Shown here one piece after another: positions 37,101 to 46,453 of a stretch of 64,000 nt of DNA (its first letter is position 1; each line of letters starts with the position of its first letter). The notes beneath the pieces were generated by a model. It ran no database searches. It had not been told where the DNA came from and saw only the letters and a program-made list of their open reading frames with translations. The translations under genes were made by a program, and so were the position numbers. Source of the DNA: Winogradskyella psychrotolerans (GTDB lineage: Bacteria > Bacteroidota > Bacteroidia > Flavobacteriales > Flavobacteriaceae); assembly GCF_018860565.1 (NCBI RefSeq), contig NZ_JAHKPS010000018.1, forward strand, positions 1 through 64,000. The letters run 5' to 3'.

Positions 37101-40100
37101 TTCCGCTACTGTGCATTGATTATTTAAAGTTGCAGAAATAGTAGGTGTAGGATCTGTGTCTATGACTAAAACAGGACTCGTAACGATACAGTTATAAGCA
37201 TCTTTTACATGAACGTAATAACTTCCGGCAGCATTATTAAATGTACTTGAACTATTCCATGCTGCGTCTGCAACAAGTGGAGGAGTAGCAGTCGTTGTAA
37301 TCTGATATTGATAAGGAGGTGTTCCGTTTGAAGCTATAGCGCTTATGACACCAGAATTAGGTTCACAATTCGCATTCTGATCAACTGAAGCTGCTAATTC
37401 TAATAGAAATGCAGATTCGGTAATATTAAATGGAGCCGTTACAATACCACAACCAGCGTTAGGTCCTGATGTTTCACGGATTGAAACAAAGTAATTTCCG
37501 AATGGGAGCGGACCAAATTCTAATATATTTAACGAACCATTTGCTGGTAATGCAGCAGAACCACTGATTCCAGTTGTTGTTAAACTTAAAGAGTCAAAGA
37601 TTTCATAGGTGATAGAGACAGGACTTCCATAAGAACTGTTTACAGTAAATGAAACGTTACCATCAGCACTTCCAGTACATGTAATATTGTTAGAACTAAC
37701 CGCTGTAGCTGTTAGTGTAGAGTTTGTAGGAATTGGAATTGTTGCTGGCTCATAATAACTACAGAATGTAGAGGCATCATAAACTATAAATGTATATACC
37801 ACGCCAGGTATTAAATCTGTAAATGTCGCAGATTCACTACCAGGAGTATCTTCACTTAACCATGTTCCAGCAGGATATACAGTACTAGGACCTTCATAAA
37901 TACTGAAGAAAAATGGTCCAGCACTTGTAAGAGATGATCCAATACTAACTTCAGCTTCTCCACCTGTAGCACAATCAAATGATGGTAAAATATTAATGTC
38001 TAAATCTGTTGGAGGTGATGCTACTAATACATCTTGAACTAAAATAGAACAACCATTAGCGTCAACCACATTAATTTGATAAAGTCCAAAATCAACCACA
38101 TCAAAACTAACTGATGTTGATCCTGTAGTGTTTAATTCAGAATTTGAATAACCATTAGTACCCGTAACAAAATAATTGTATGGAGGTATTCCGCCTGTAA
38201 CTGAGTTTACAATTACTGATCCTTGAGAAATTCCACCAGAACCACATGTAATATCAACAGCATCATAATCTATAGTTATAGCATCTGGTTCGTTAATGAC
38301 TACAGTTTCAGTTGCTGTACACATTTTTGAATCTGTAACAGTTACAGTATATGTTCCTGCAGGCAAGCTAGAGGTTTGTGTACCGTAATCGTTTCCTGCA
38401 CTATCACTTACATTAATTACAAATGGCGGGGTTCCTACAGTTGTATCAATAGTAACATCAATAGCTCCGTTAGTGTCTCCATGGCATAAAATCTCTTGTG
38501 TTTGCACTACTAAACTTAGGGCTGGTAATGATACAGGAGTAACAGTAATTACTGAGGACTCAGCTGTACAACCATTTGCATCTGTAATTTGAAGTTGATA
38601 GGTTCCAGCAGTTGCAGCGCTGTATGTAAATGGTGTTCCAGTTGTGCCTAAATCGGTATAAGCAGCTCCGTTTATAGATACAGCATATGTGTAAGGTGCT
38701 GCCCCAGTAACAGTTCCTGTTAATATAGCATCTGGCGAAGCAGCACAATCTAAATCCTTTGTTAACACCACAGATAATGTTGGAGATGGAGTAGGAACAA
38801 TGGTATATGATTCACTATACACACAATCATTTTCATCTTTTACTTGAAAAGTATAAGTTCCTGGTTCTAAACCTGAAAAATCAGTAGAGGTTTGGTAAGC
38901 TGTCACTGCAGAAGCAGGTGCTGTAATTTGATATTCTAATATGCCTACACCACCAGTTGTTCCTGTAATAGAAATGGTAGCCGTATTAGATGGACATGAT
39001 ACAGGACTATTACTAAACGTTAAATCGGTTGGTGGATTTAATTCTTCTACTGTAATTTCATCCATTGCAGATGCACATCCCGTAACATCCATTACAATAA
39101 CAGTATACGTTCCTGCAGTTAAATTACTGAAATTAGCATTATTTTGAAATGTTACACCATCAATACTATAAGTGTATGGTGCTTGTCCACCTGTAACTCC
39201 TGTAACCGTAATGGTTCCATTTGAAAGACAAGTGTAAGGCGCCGATAAATCTACAGTACCAGTAATAGCTGCTGCAGAATCAATAGAAACGGTTTGTGGA
39301 CTCGATTCACAAACATCAGTACCAGAAGTGTATTCTACAACAACATCATAATTCCCGATAGATAATCCTGTAAATACATTTGAATTAACGAATGTAGCTC
39401 CACCATCAATACTATAAGCAATACTACTGCCATTAGCATTACTAACATTGATTGTTATTGCACCAGTACCATCAGAACCAGCACATGCAATATCTGTCGT
39501 ATCTACAGTAAAATCTGGTCCAGACATAGCCTCTACGCTTATAGTCACATCTGTACTACAGTTATTAGAATCTGTAACAACTATGTTATAAACTCCTGCA
39601 GAACTTACAGGTATTTGTGGTGTCGATTGAAATTCAGTAGCACCATTTACAAAGTAATAATAAGGAGGTGTTCCACCTACAGGATAAACGGTTAGCTCAC
39701 CATCAGAACAATTTAAAGGACTAGTTAAAGCCACTGTAGCTGTTAATATAGGTGGTTCAATAATAGTGATATCTTCAGTAAATAAACAACCGTTTTCAGA
39801 TTCGATAGTTGCAGTATAAGTTCCAGGGTTTAAATTTTGGAATGTATAAGTATTGTCAATAATAGGCCCAACAGTATTTACAATTGTAGCACCTTGAGAA
39901 AGCGTAAATAAGTATTGTGGATCTACATCATTTGCAGATAAATGCACACTTCCTTTATCATCATGACAAAGCGGTTGTGTAACTGTTGTAGAGCCTGTAA
40001 ATTCACGATCTCTAATTTGAACTTCAGGAACTGTAAATACACATGGGTTTGTTGAAACGCCTATTTGTCTTACATAAACTGTGTAAGTTCCAGGAGTGTC

Positions 40101-42365
40101 TACAGAAAATACATTACTTGTTTGAAAGTTTGTTCCATCTATACTGTATTCATAACCTGAAGGCACATTATTTACGGTAATGCTTCCGTTTGTATTACAA
40201 ATAATATCAGATGATACCACTGTAGGGTTTAATATATTTTCGTAAACATTGAAATAGAACTGAACAAAACAGCCACCAGGATAATTAATAGTAATTCGAT
40301 ATTGTCCGGCTGTATCAACTACAAATCCAGATTCACTAGGTATTGCATTCCATGTACACGCTGGGTTTTCATTGGCACAGTCAGAATCTGAAACGGCATC
40401 ACAGCTTGTCTCATCAAGTACTTCCCAAATAATAGAGGTAGAATCGGATACGTTAGTTTGAATAATTCTTGTGTCATCTGCACCACATAAGAATATATTA
40501 GGTAATAATTTCCCGTCATTAGGACAAACTACAACTTCATCAGCGTAAGGAATAGCAGGGTTTGTTGTGTTAGCTCCAAAAAGTTGCACATTAAATTCCT
40601 GTACAATTGACTGACATGGAGCAATTGCTGTATTGTAAGAGTAATAAGTACCAGATTCGGTAACTGTAATATTTTGTGACGTTCCAATAACAGGAACTCC
40701 TGTAGGACTTGTAGACCATGAATAAGAATCGTATCCATTTGCTGCAGTTAACTCTAAACTGTCTCCACAAAGAATTTCGCTATACTCAAAAGTACAATCT
40801 AAATCAGCTAAAAAGTTAGTAGCTTGTGGTGTAATTAAACAGCCTGTATTACTACTTAAACTCGGGTCGTCTGTAATAGTAAAATCAGGGTTTATAGTTC
40901 CTTGATATGTTGCAAAAGCCTGATTATTAATGATGTTTGAACAAGCATCTTCTAACTGACCACAATCATCAACAACTTGTACTTCAATACGGATTTCATA
41001 AACAGGATCGTTTTCTTCAACAAGAGAATCGTCAATATCTAAAACAAGTTCTCTTGTTGTAGGATCATAGCTGTTAACTGTAACACCTGGAGGTAATACT
41101 AAATCTGTTGGATGATTATAAATAATATTTACAGGAAGTACATCTCTAATTGTAAAGTTTGTTGCATCATCATTTCCTGTATTTTGAAAACCGATGACAT
41201 AATTTAAAGACGAACCTAAGCCAACAAGTTGTCCGCCTATATCATTACCTAAATCGTCCTCAACAACTTTTGTTAACACGATGTTTGGAGCGATAATTTC
41301 AATTGCAAATGCACTAAAATAATAGTAGTAAATATCTAAATTACTCCCCAAGCTAATATTAGCAGAGGTCGCATTATTAGCAATAAGAGAATTTCCAGGA
41401 TTTGGAATATTAATAATACCAGCATCAAAACCTAATGTATTAGAGCTATTAGGTATTCTATTGGTAAACAATTCGGAGGTATTAGTAACAGGATTAATAT
41501 CTGAAACAGAACTATTGAAAAAGTTATTTCCAGGTCGTATTGTATTTCCAGCATTATTTGTAACACTGATTGTACTTCCATTAAGTTTTAAATAATCTCC
41601 TCTATAACTTCTATCTCCTTCGATAGTACTAAAGGCAAATTTTGCACGAACAGGACCTGTTGGTATGGTATTAAAACCACTTACAGGAAATGTTTCGTTA
41701 ATAGAACTTGTAATCTTAGTAAATCCATCAAAAGAGGTAATATACTTACTAGGTAAAAGAGGGTCTTCATAAACAACAAACAAAGACCAACCTGCAGAAA
41801 GGCCTTCTGAATTTGGTTTTGGACCTACTAAAGTAGAAATATTTGCAACAGAATATGTGCCTTCTGGATCTGGCAAAGCTGTTAGCATATCTGTAACATC
41901 GTGATAATAGGCATATGTGTTTGATTGGTTATTGTTAGGTGCATTTTGATAGTAGATTTCTGTACCTGTAATATCTACATAAGAACCACCAGGAACTTTG
42001 AATTTTACATCAGAAATTGGTTCATCTCCATCAACTACTGCACTCCAATATAAACCTGCATAAACTATAACATAACAGCTATCGTCACTTGGTACATCTA
42101 AATTGGCACTACTGGAGTTAAAAGTACTAGGATCTCCATCAATATCTACATATACCGCAGCATTTACTCCGTCGTTGGTAGAGTTTCCGTTATAAGGATT
42201 TGAAACATGTAATCCCACATTACTGTTTCCTATTAAAAGGATATCTCCTTTAATGGCTTGATCATATCGCGGCGAGAATGGCACAAGATTTTGAGCAAAC
42301 ATTTGCTGTCCCAAAATGAGGAATAAAGCAATTATAGCTATTCTAGAAAAAGTAGGTTTTTTCAT
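34152..42365 (-). CDS. giant SprB-like adhesin with T9SS type B sorting domain
   Basis: This 2737-residue exported protein has a signal peptide (first 24 residues, QQMFAQ), an N-terminal beta-rich region (about 25-360), and a DUF11-like domain near NIVLTKVVEDDLGNDIGG. From about residue 715 to 2640 there is a long run of roughly 22 SprB-like repeats of 75-90 residues. Each begins with a C-x-(G/N)-x-x-G/D core and carries GG-x-PPY-x-Y-x and G-x-Y-x-V-x-V-x-D elements (for example GVTGGQAPYTYSIDG). The C terminus is a type B (gliding-motility CTD) domain: IPNWFTPNGDNSYDTW, FDIFDRYGRKV, WDGKYNGRDLPMGDYWF and FVGHFTLYR. It is therefore secreted by T9SS and displayed at the surface, where SprB-type proteins drive gliding or adhesion. 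Confidence 0.93.
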   Translation of the reverse strand: MKKPTFSRIAIIALFLILGQQMFAQNLVPFSPRYDQAIKGDILLIGNSNVGLHVSNPYNGNSTNDGVNAAVYVDIDGDPSTFNSSSANLDVPSDDSCYVIVYAGLYWSAVVDGDEPISDVKFKVPGGSYVDITGTEIYYQNAPNNNQSNTYAYYHDVTDMLTALPDPEGTYSVANISTLVGPKPNSEGLSAGWSLFVVYEDPLLPSKYITSFDGFTKITSSINETFPVSGFNTIPTGPVRAKFAFSTIEGDRSYRGDYLKLNGSTISVTNNAGNTIRPGNNFFNSSVSDINPVTNTSELFTNRIPNSSNTLGFDAGIINIPNPGNSLIANNATSANISLGSNLDIYYYYFSAFAIEIIAPNIVLTKVVEDDLGNDIGGQLVGLGSSLNYVIGFQNTGNDDATNFTIRDVLPVNIIYNHPTDLVLPPGVTVNSYDPTTRELVLDIDDSLVEENDPVYEIRIEVQVVDDCGQLEDACSNIINNQAFATYQGTINPDFTITDDPSLSSNTGCLITPQATNFLADLDCTFEYSEILCGDSLELTAANGYDSYSWSTSPTGVPVIGTSQNITVTESGTYYSYNTAIAPCQSIVQEFNVQLFGANTTNPAIPYADEVVVCPNDGKLLPNIFLCGADDTRIIQTNVSDSTSIIWEVLDETSCDAVSDSDCANENPACTWNAIPSESGFVVDTAGQYRITINYPGGCFVQFYFNVYENILNPTVVSSDIICNTNGSITVNNVPSGYEYSIDGTNFQTSNVFSVDTPGTYTVYVRQIGVSTNPCVFTVPEVQIRDREFTGSTTVTQPLCHDDKGSVHLSANDVDPQYLFTLSQGATIVNTVGPIIDNTYTFQNLNPGTYTATIESENGCLFTEDITIIEPPILTATVALTSPLNCSDGELTVYPVGGTPPYYYFVNGATEFQSTPQIPVSSAGVYNIVVTDSNNCSTDVTISVEAMSGPDFTVDTTDIACAGSDGTGAITINVSNANGSSIAYSIDGGATFVNSNVFTGLSIGNYDVVVEYTSGTDVCESSPQTVSIDSAAAITGTVDLSAPYTCLSNGTITVTGVTGGQAPYTYSIDGVTFQNNANFSNLTAGTYTVIVMDVTGCASAMDEITVEELNPPTDLTFSNSPVSCPSNTATISITGTTGGVGILEYQITAPASAVTAYQTSTDFSGLEPGTYTFQVKDENDCVYSESYTIVPTPSPTLSVVLTKDLDCAASPDAILTGTVTGAAPYTYAVSINGAAYTDLGTTGTPFTYSAATAGTYQLQITDANGCTAESSVITVTPVSLPALSLVVQTQEILCHGDTNGAIDVTIDTTVGTPPFVINVSDSAGNDYGTQTSSLPAGTYTVTVTDSKMCTATETVVINEPDAITIDYDAVDITCGSGGISQGSVIVNSVTGGIPPYNYFVTGTNGYSNSELNTTGSTSVSFDVVDFGLYQINVVDANGCSILVQDVLVASPPTDLDINILPSFDCATGGEAEVSIGSSLTSAGPFFFSIYEGPSTVYPAGTWLSEDTPGSESATFTDLIPGVVYTFIVYDASTFCSYYEPATIPIPTNSTLTATAVSSNNITCTGSADGNVSFTVNSSYGSPVSITYEIFDSLSLTTTGISGSAALPANGSLNILEFGPLPFGNYFVSIRETSGPNAGCGIVTAPFNITESAFLLELAASVDQNANCEPNSGVISAIASNGTPPYQYQITTTATPPLVADAAWNSSSTFNNAAGSYYVHVKDAYNCIVTSPVLVIDTDPTPTISATLNNQCTVAEGAYEIDVTLDTVGTPPYSVSIDGGAFQTQTFPFTLSNLYSGTHTITINDVNGCGNTVSVDVVAPITIIPEVTALPTCNDDDGEITMTTIGGSGSYTYSISPNPASISFAGDVFSGVPSGMYTITITDTVTSCTEEVSISVAEAILPTLSLTPNAITCFGDNSGSFEINIANYTGAYTYEVFDSLGTSVTGIVNANTSTNPEIVTGMEAGTFSVVITETDIPFCSATSSVIIASPLEAMTLSVSETSNVTCNDNEGTITAIATGGWGDYEYELTGAATVAYSNNGSFSGLSAGTYIVNVRDAGGCIVSETITLETPDPITATFTPSTTVLSCFGDQDASITISNVTGGQGTNYTYTLNTVLPTPSVSGPQTSNVFENLGPGTYFVRITDGYDCEFTSVNIVITEPAPIEASLIRTTTQTCLTESTLTLSATGGTGLYSYSENPSFTPIIGTFATSTTFSVPDGTYAYYVRDANGCVTNVSNEIIVDPLPTLEVTLESTNPTINCAGDNNGTIIATAVGGLGNYTYTLQDNLGNPVIATENSPGFFTELYAGDYVVLVESGDCNATSAPISITEPDAPLDASIVVNNVSCAGNNNGSVEITASGGTGIIKYAISPQLNQFFETNTFENLAPGDYNVIVQDQLGCYLTFDFTITEPNPVILSIVADSFFPEVCTGYEDGEFSIAISGGTLPYSVSLDNYNGVYTTGSAVQTEFDFTNLVGGDHIVFVRDAEGCESEWNITFPESVSILPEILIENICENNTQVNAVTVTVDASIEDLSQLDYSLNGGTYQESNIFYNVPVGTDHIIEVRHTNGCIQSTEFFDIEATDPITLTLAEGEELNEFIATASGGEGDYQFTLNGEDYGDINSYIIYESGIYTVTVTDSAGCYATAQIELEFEDICIPNWFTPNGDNSYDTWAPGCTQNYPNLTFDIFDRYGRKVATYRVGEVWDGKYNGRDLPMGDYWFVVRTNDTTHNKEFVGHFTLYR

Positions 42366-42434
42366 GATGTTTTAGTTTTTGTCTTCACTTTTTCCTCGGG
42401 GCAAAGGCGAAAGCAAAGAGAGGCTTAACTCTTA

Positions 42435-44876
42435 TTAATTTTCAATTTTAACTATTGACATTTTTCCATTATACGGTCTATTTCCTTTTGTTTTTAAGGC
42501 TTCATTAGCATCGCTTATGTTATCAAACTTGTTATAGAATATGTAATATTTACTGGTACTAACATCGTGGAAAAAATCGACATCAGATCTGCCAGAAGCT
42601 ACTACGTTAGTCACAAACTTATTTCTTTGTTTTGTGTCACTATGTACAGCGATGATTAAATAATATCCGCTTTCAACATTATCAATATTTTTTAAAATTT
42701 TAATACTATTACCAAGGTCTTCACCAAAGTCAAAATCTTCAGCTTTTAAAGGTGTATCACTTAGTTTAGTTGTTTCTTTAATGTTTTTTAACATTGCTCT
42801 ATCTTGGCTATATCTATCTTCTTCATTATTAAAAGCAGCACGTTTGATACGTCTTCTTTTTTCAAACTCTGTAGCAACTCTGATCGCTTCTAATTTTGTA
42901 TCTAGTTTTGTTTTTACTTCCTTAGCTTTTAATTGTTCTGCTTTTAATCTTTTAATTTCCTTTTTGTAGAATAGGGTAACTTCGTCTAACGCAAAAGCGC
43001 CATTTTCAACACGTTCTTCATAAAGCTTGTTTAATGCATCTATTTTTTCACTTCTTGTTTGAATTACATTTTCTAAGTCTGATTTAATAGCATTAAGTGC
43101 ATTATTTTCTGCAGTAACACTTTTAAAAGGTTTAGGCTTTACTGTAATACCCTGATCGCTTAAGTCATTTTCTTCTTTTAAATCTTTAAGATCTTGGTCT
43201 TTAATAGCAACAATATCATCAAACTGTTTTAATAATTCATTTTGAATATCTTTAGAATTTTCAGTTGACTTTGCTATAGTTTGCATAGACTTAGCAAGAG
43301 TGTCTGTTGGATTTGAAATCGCATCATCTTTAGCCTGTTCGTCAGCTTCCTCTTGAGCTTTTCGTTCTGCCAATAGCTTGGCTTGTGCAGCAGCTTCTTC
43401 TTGAGCCTTTTGTTCTGCCAATAGCTTGGCTTGTGCAGCAGCTTCCTCTTGAGCTTTTTGTTCTGCCAATAGCTTCGCTTGTGCAGCAGCTTCCTCTTGA
43501 GCCTTTTGTTCTGCTAATAGTTTCGCTTTTGCAGCAGCTTCTTCTTGAGCCTTTTGTTCTGCCAATAGCTTCGCTTGTGCAGCAGCTTCCTCTTGAGCCT
43601 TTTGTTCTGTCAATAGTTTTGCTTGTGCAGCAGCTTCCTCTTGAGCTTTTTGTTCTGCCAATAGTTTTGCTTGTGCAGCAGCTTCTTCTTGAGCCTTTTG
43701 TTCTGCTTTTTTATCAGCTTCAATTTTATCAAGTTCAGCTTGAATTTCTACTAATTCTTTAGCTTTTTGTTCTTCTTCCGCTTTAGCTTTTGCCTTTTGT
43801 TCTGCAATTAATTTTGCTTGAGCATCAGATTCCGTTTTTGTTGTAGTTTTGCTAGTTGTTTTACGACTTGCTACTCTTGAATTGTTAGTTTTTGATATAC
43901 GTCGTTTTTTCTTTCTGCCCGAAAGAATACCGCTCACTTCATCTTCGCGACTATAATCATAATAATTATTGTTTTTAAATCTATACGCCAATGTGATTTC
44001 GTGTGAAGAACCAAATGTATTTAAGTCTCCAATGGCTTTCTCGTAATTATATTCAATAGCTATCTGTGTTGTAATATTAAGTCCAACACCACCTGAAACA
44101 CCATTAAGCGTGTTATAACCCGCTTGTGCCCAAATTCCTTTAGGAACTGTTACCATAGCAATAGCTGAAAGAATAGTTTTTTCTTTTTGAAATTCAGATC
44201 GTAATAATCCTGAAAATTTACTTTCATCAAAAAAACCTCTGCTATCCATATAGCCAGTATACATTATATGAGCTTGAATACCTTGCTGTGGGTTATCTTC
44301 TATAAGTTCTGAAGATTCAAAATTGTATAATGCTAAATTATTAATGGACAGTCCAAAATCTAAAAATTCTGTTCCATAATTAATACCTGGATTAATTGTT
44401 AGTAGGAAATTCTCTGGCACATTTTGTAATGAAGGGTCTTCAAAATTAGTAACGACATTTGCCGTGTTAACACCGCTTTTATAAGCTCCAACATTAATAC
44501 CAAAAGTAAGATTGCTATCTTGACCTAATCTTGCATTATATGCAAAATTCAAAATACCACCAAAGGTGGTTAGTACTCCATAATTTTGTTGAAACAGTCC
44601 TAATCCTGCACCTATATTTTCTCCAAAGCGTCCAGAATAACTCGCTAAATAGGTGAGTGGTGCGTTTTCAAATTGTATCCATTCTCTTTTATTATAGATA
44701 CTAATATATTTTGTTTGTTCTCTAACAAAACTAAATGTTGGATTTATGGTATACCTATTAAACGTTAAAGAATTCCGTGTGGGAATAGCAAGCGAAACTA
44801 CTCCGTCATCTTCTTGAGAGTAGAATGTCTGTACAGAACAGATACATAATATAAAAAGTAAAAAATGTGCTTTCAT
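42435..44876 (-). CDS. PorP/SprF barrel fused to TolA-like helix and SPOR domain
   Basis: This 813-residue protein joins three parts. Residues 1-310 are a PorP/SprF barrel with signal peptide (RYTINPTFSFVREQTKY, GAGLGLFQQNYGV, GIWAQAGYNTLNGVSGG). Residues 319-345 are a basic linker. Residues 350-735 are a long charged coiled coil, including seven 16-residue repeats KAQEEAAAQAKLLAEQ. The last 75-80 residues look like a SPOR peptidoglycan-binding domain (SGYYLIIAVHSD, STSKYYIFYNKFDNISDA). The chain probably runs from the outer membrane through the periplasm to the cell wall, like a TolA or Pal-type bridge. It lies one base after the type B cargo gene and 69 bases before the giant adhesin. Confidence 0.85.
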   Translation of the reverse strand: MKAHFLLFILCICSVQTFYSQEDDGVVSLAIPTRNSLTFNRYTINPTFSFVREQTKYISIYNKREWIQFENAPLTYLASYSGRFGENIGAGLGLFQQNYGVLTTFGGILNFAYNARLGQDSNLTFGINVGAYKSGVNTANVVTNFEDPSLQNVPENFLLTINPGINYGTEFLDFGLSINNLALYNFESSELIEDNPQQGIQAHIMYTGYMDSRGFFDESKFSGLLRSEFQKEKTILSAIAMVTVPKGIWAQAGYNTLNGVSGGVGLNITTQIAIEYNYEKAIGDLNTFGSSHEITLAYRFKNNNYYDYSREDEVSGILSGRKKKRRISKTNNSRVASRKTTSKTTTKTESDAQAKLIAEQKAKAKAEEEQKAKELVEIQAELDKIEADKKAEQKAQEEAAAQAKLLAEQKAQEEAAAQAKLLTEQKAQEEAAAQAKLLAEQKAQEEAAAKAKLLAEQKAQEEAAAQAKLLAEQKAQEEAAAQAKLLAEQKAQEEAAAQAKLLAERKAQEEADEQAKDDAISNPTDTLAKSMQTIAKSTENSKDIQNELLKQFDDIVAIKDQDLKDLKEENDLSDQGITVKPKPFKSVTAENNALNAIKSDLENVIQTRSEKIDALNKLYEERVENGAFALDEVTLFYKKEIKRLKAEQLKAKEVKTKLDTKLEAIRVATEFEKRRRIKRAAFNNEEDRYSQDRAMLKNIKETTKLSDTPLKAEDFDFGEDLGNSIKILKNIDNVESGYYLIIAVHSDTKQRNKFVTNVVASGRSDVDFFHDVSTSKYYIFYNKFDNISDANEALKTKGNRPYNGKMSIVKIEN
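43362..43697. repeat. seven tandem 48-bp repeats within the barrel-SPOR gene
   Basis: Seven consecutive 48-bp units encode KAQEEAAAQAKLLAEQ with few changes (T for A once, K for Q once, R for Q once). A degenerate eighth unit follows (to about 43329). The units differ mostly by silent changes, so the repeat has been maintained under protein selection. In-frame changes in unit number would lengthen or shorten the helix by 16 residues. Confidence 0.92.
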
Positions 44877-44877
44877 A

Positions 44878-46341
44878 TTATTTCACTACGGTTATAGTTC
44901 CTTTTTTTGTGTTGTTATCAGCAGTTGTAATGATGTAATAAAACACCTGATTAATACTTGTTAAGTTTAAATTATTTTCTGGCCAATTATTTTGGTAATC
45001 ATTGGTTTTTAATACTATTTCACCACGATTGGTCATTATAACAACTTCGGTATTTGTTCCACTTACATAAGCAGTTGGTATAACCCAAGTGTCATTTATT
45101 AAATCGCCATTAGGGCTAATAACATTTGGTATTTTTTCAACATCAGGAAAAAGGTCTAGAGCTTCTTCAATTGTAAATGTGTATTCTACTGAAGCTTCAC
45201 AACCTGTAGTTTCTGAGATCACAACTTTATAATCGCCAAATTCAGTAGCCTCAAAAGAGGCTTCAGTTGCGCTTGCTATAATTGTATTGTTTAAATACCA
45301 AGTGTATATAGGGTTTTGAGCTGTTGTAGTCACATTAACCAATAACGATTCTCCTGAAAGCATTTCATTATATTCTGAGACGTCAATTGAACTTTCAAAT
45401 AGTTCACTTACCAACTCTATAGTACCTGAAGCGGAACAATCTCCTAAATCTACTTGAACTGAAAATGTACCAGACTCATTAGTTTGGTACATTTGACCTG
45501 TAGCACCTGGAATAAGGTTGCCATTTTTAAACCATTGATATGTATTTCCGCCAATTGTACTTAAGGTTGTAAAACCTTGTTCTGGACAATATGGATTTCC
45601 TAAACTAGAAGCAATAGTTGCATTAGCTTCACCAGAAATAGCTTCACTAATAGTTACACGATTAGAAAATGAATCTGATGTACAACTGCCATAATTTGTT
45701 TTTACGAAATAAGTACCATTCTCACTTACAGATAGTGTTGGTCCATCTGCGACATAAGCATATGTTGTAGGACCTGTTTCTTTGTACCAAGAAAAAGTTA
45801 GGTTTGGATAAAGTAATGGAGAATCGTTTGTTTCACTTCCAGGATTATCTATAGTTAATAAATAGCTACCGCCTGTACAAAAAGCTCCAGTTGAAACTAA
45901 ATTATTAATTGTAAATGGTGAGTCTTGTATTTTATAATAAGCCGCAAAAGGCATTGATTTAGAGCTTGTTGCTACAGGTGCACTACTTTTAATACGAATA
46001 CGATAATTTTCGCCAGCAGTTGTGTTTGGTATTGAAAACTCTAAAGTTGCAGGTGAGGTGGTTACTGATCCTGCTTCAGAAGTATACACTATTGTTGGAT
46101 CTGAAAAATCACCATCAGCATCAGACATTTCAATAGTAAATTGATTAGAAGCACTTAATGCAGATTCAGGTGAAAAAACAAATGTAGTATTATAAGTGTT
46201 AAATGATGCACTTGCGCATGCTTGACTAAAACCTAAGTTTGGCGTACCAATTACTACTTGCGCAGTAGCCTGTTTTGACATTAAAACAGTACATAGGCAA
46301 ATTCCAAATAAGAATTGTGTTAGGTAAGTAGGTTTAAGCAT
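44878..46341 (-). CDS. secreted Ig-like protein with T9SS type B sorting domain
   Basis: The 487-residue product has a signal peptide (to about residue 27, KQATAQ), then three or four Ig/PKD-like beta-sandwich units with recurring Y-x-W-x-x and G-x-Y-x-V patterns (LSVSENGTYFVKTNYGSC, TNESGTFSVQVDLGDC, EFGDYKVVISETTGC). It ends in a type B T9SS domain: IPNVISPNGDLINDTW, then VVIMTNRGEIVLKTNDY and FYYIITTADNNTKKGT. It is a second type B cargo of the surface operon. The gene for the fused PorP barrel begins one base after its stop, so coupling is tight. Sequences in these units are too diverged to name a ligand. Confidence 0.85.
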   Translation of the reverse strand: MLKPTYLTQFLFGICLCTVLMSKQATAQVVIGTPNLGFSQACASASFNTYNTTFVFSPESALSASNQFTIEMSDADGDFSDPTIVYTSEAGSVTTSPATLEFSIPNTTAGENYRIRIKSSAPVATSSKSMPFAAYYKIQDSPFTINNLVSTGAFCTGGSYLLTIDNPGSETNDSPLLYPNLTFSWYKETGPTTYAYVADGPTLSVSENGTYFVKTNYGSCTSDSFSNRVTISEAISGEANATIASSLGNPYCPEQGFTTLSTIGGNTYQWFKNGNLIPGATGQMYQTNESGTFSVQVDLGDCSASGTIELVSELFESSIDVSEYNEMLSGESLLVNVTTTAQNPIYTWYLNNTIIASATEASFEATEFGDYKVVISETTGCEASVEYTFTIEEALDLFPDVEKIPNVISPNGDLINDTWVIPTAYVSGTNTEVVIMTNRGEIVLKTNDYQNNWPENNLNLTSINQVFYYIITTADNNTKKGTITVVK

Positions 46342-46453
46342 CGGGTTGGGGTGTAATTTTTTAATCTATAAGCTATTTGGGTTTTATCAGTATAGTAACA
46401 TATTTAAACAATCATTTGCATATATGTTATATTATTGGGCGTTTGAAATTATT

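Noticed and set aside
43385..43762. 125-residue plus-strand frame over the 48-bp repeats
   Set aside because: It is the antisense shadow of the repetitive coiled-coil segment and reads as leucine/glutamine-rich low complexity. The minus-strand gene is clearly real.
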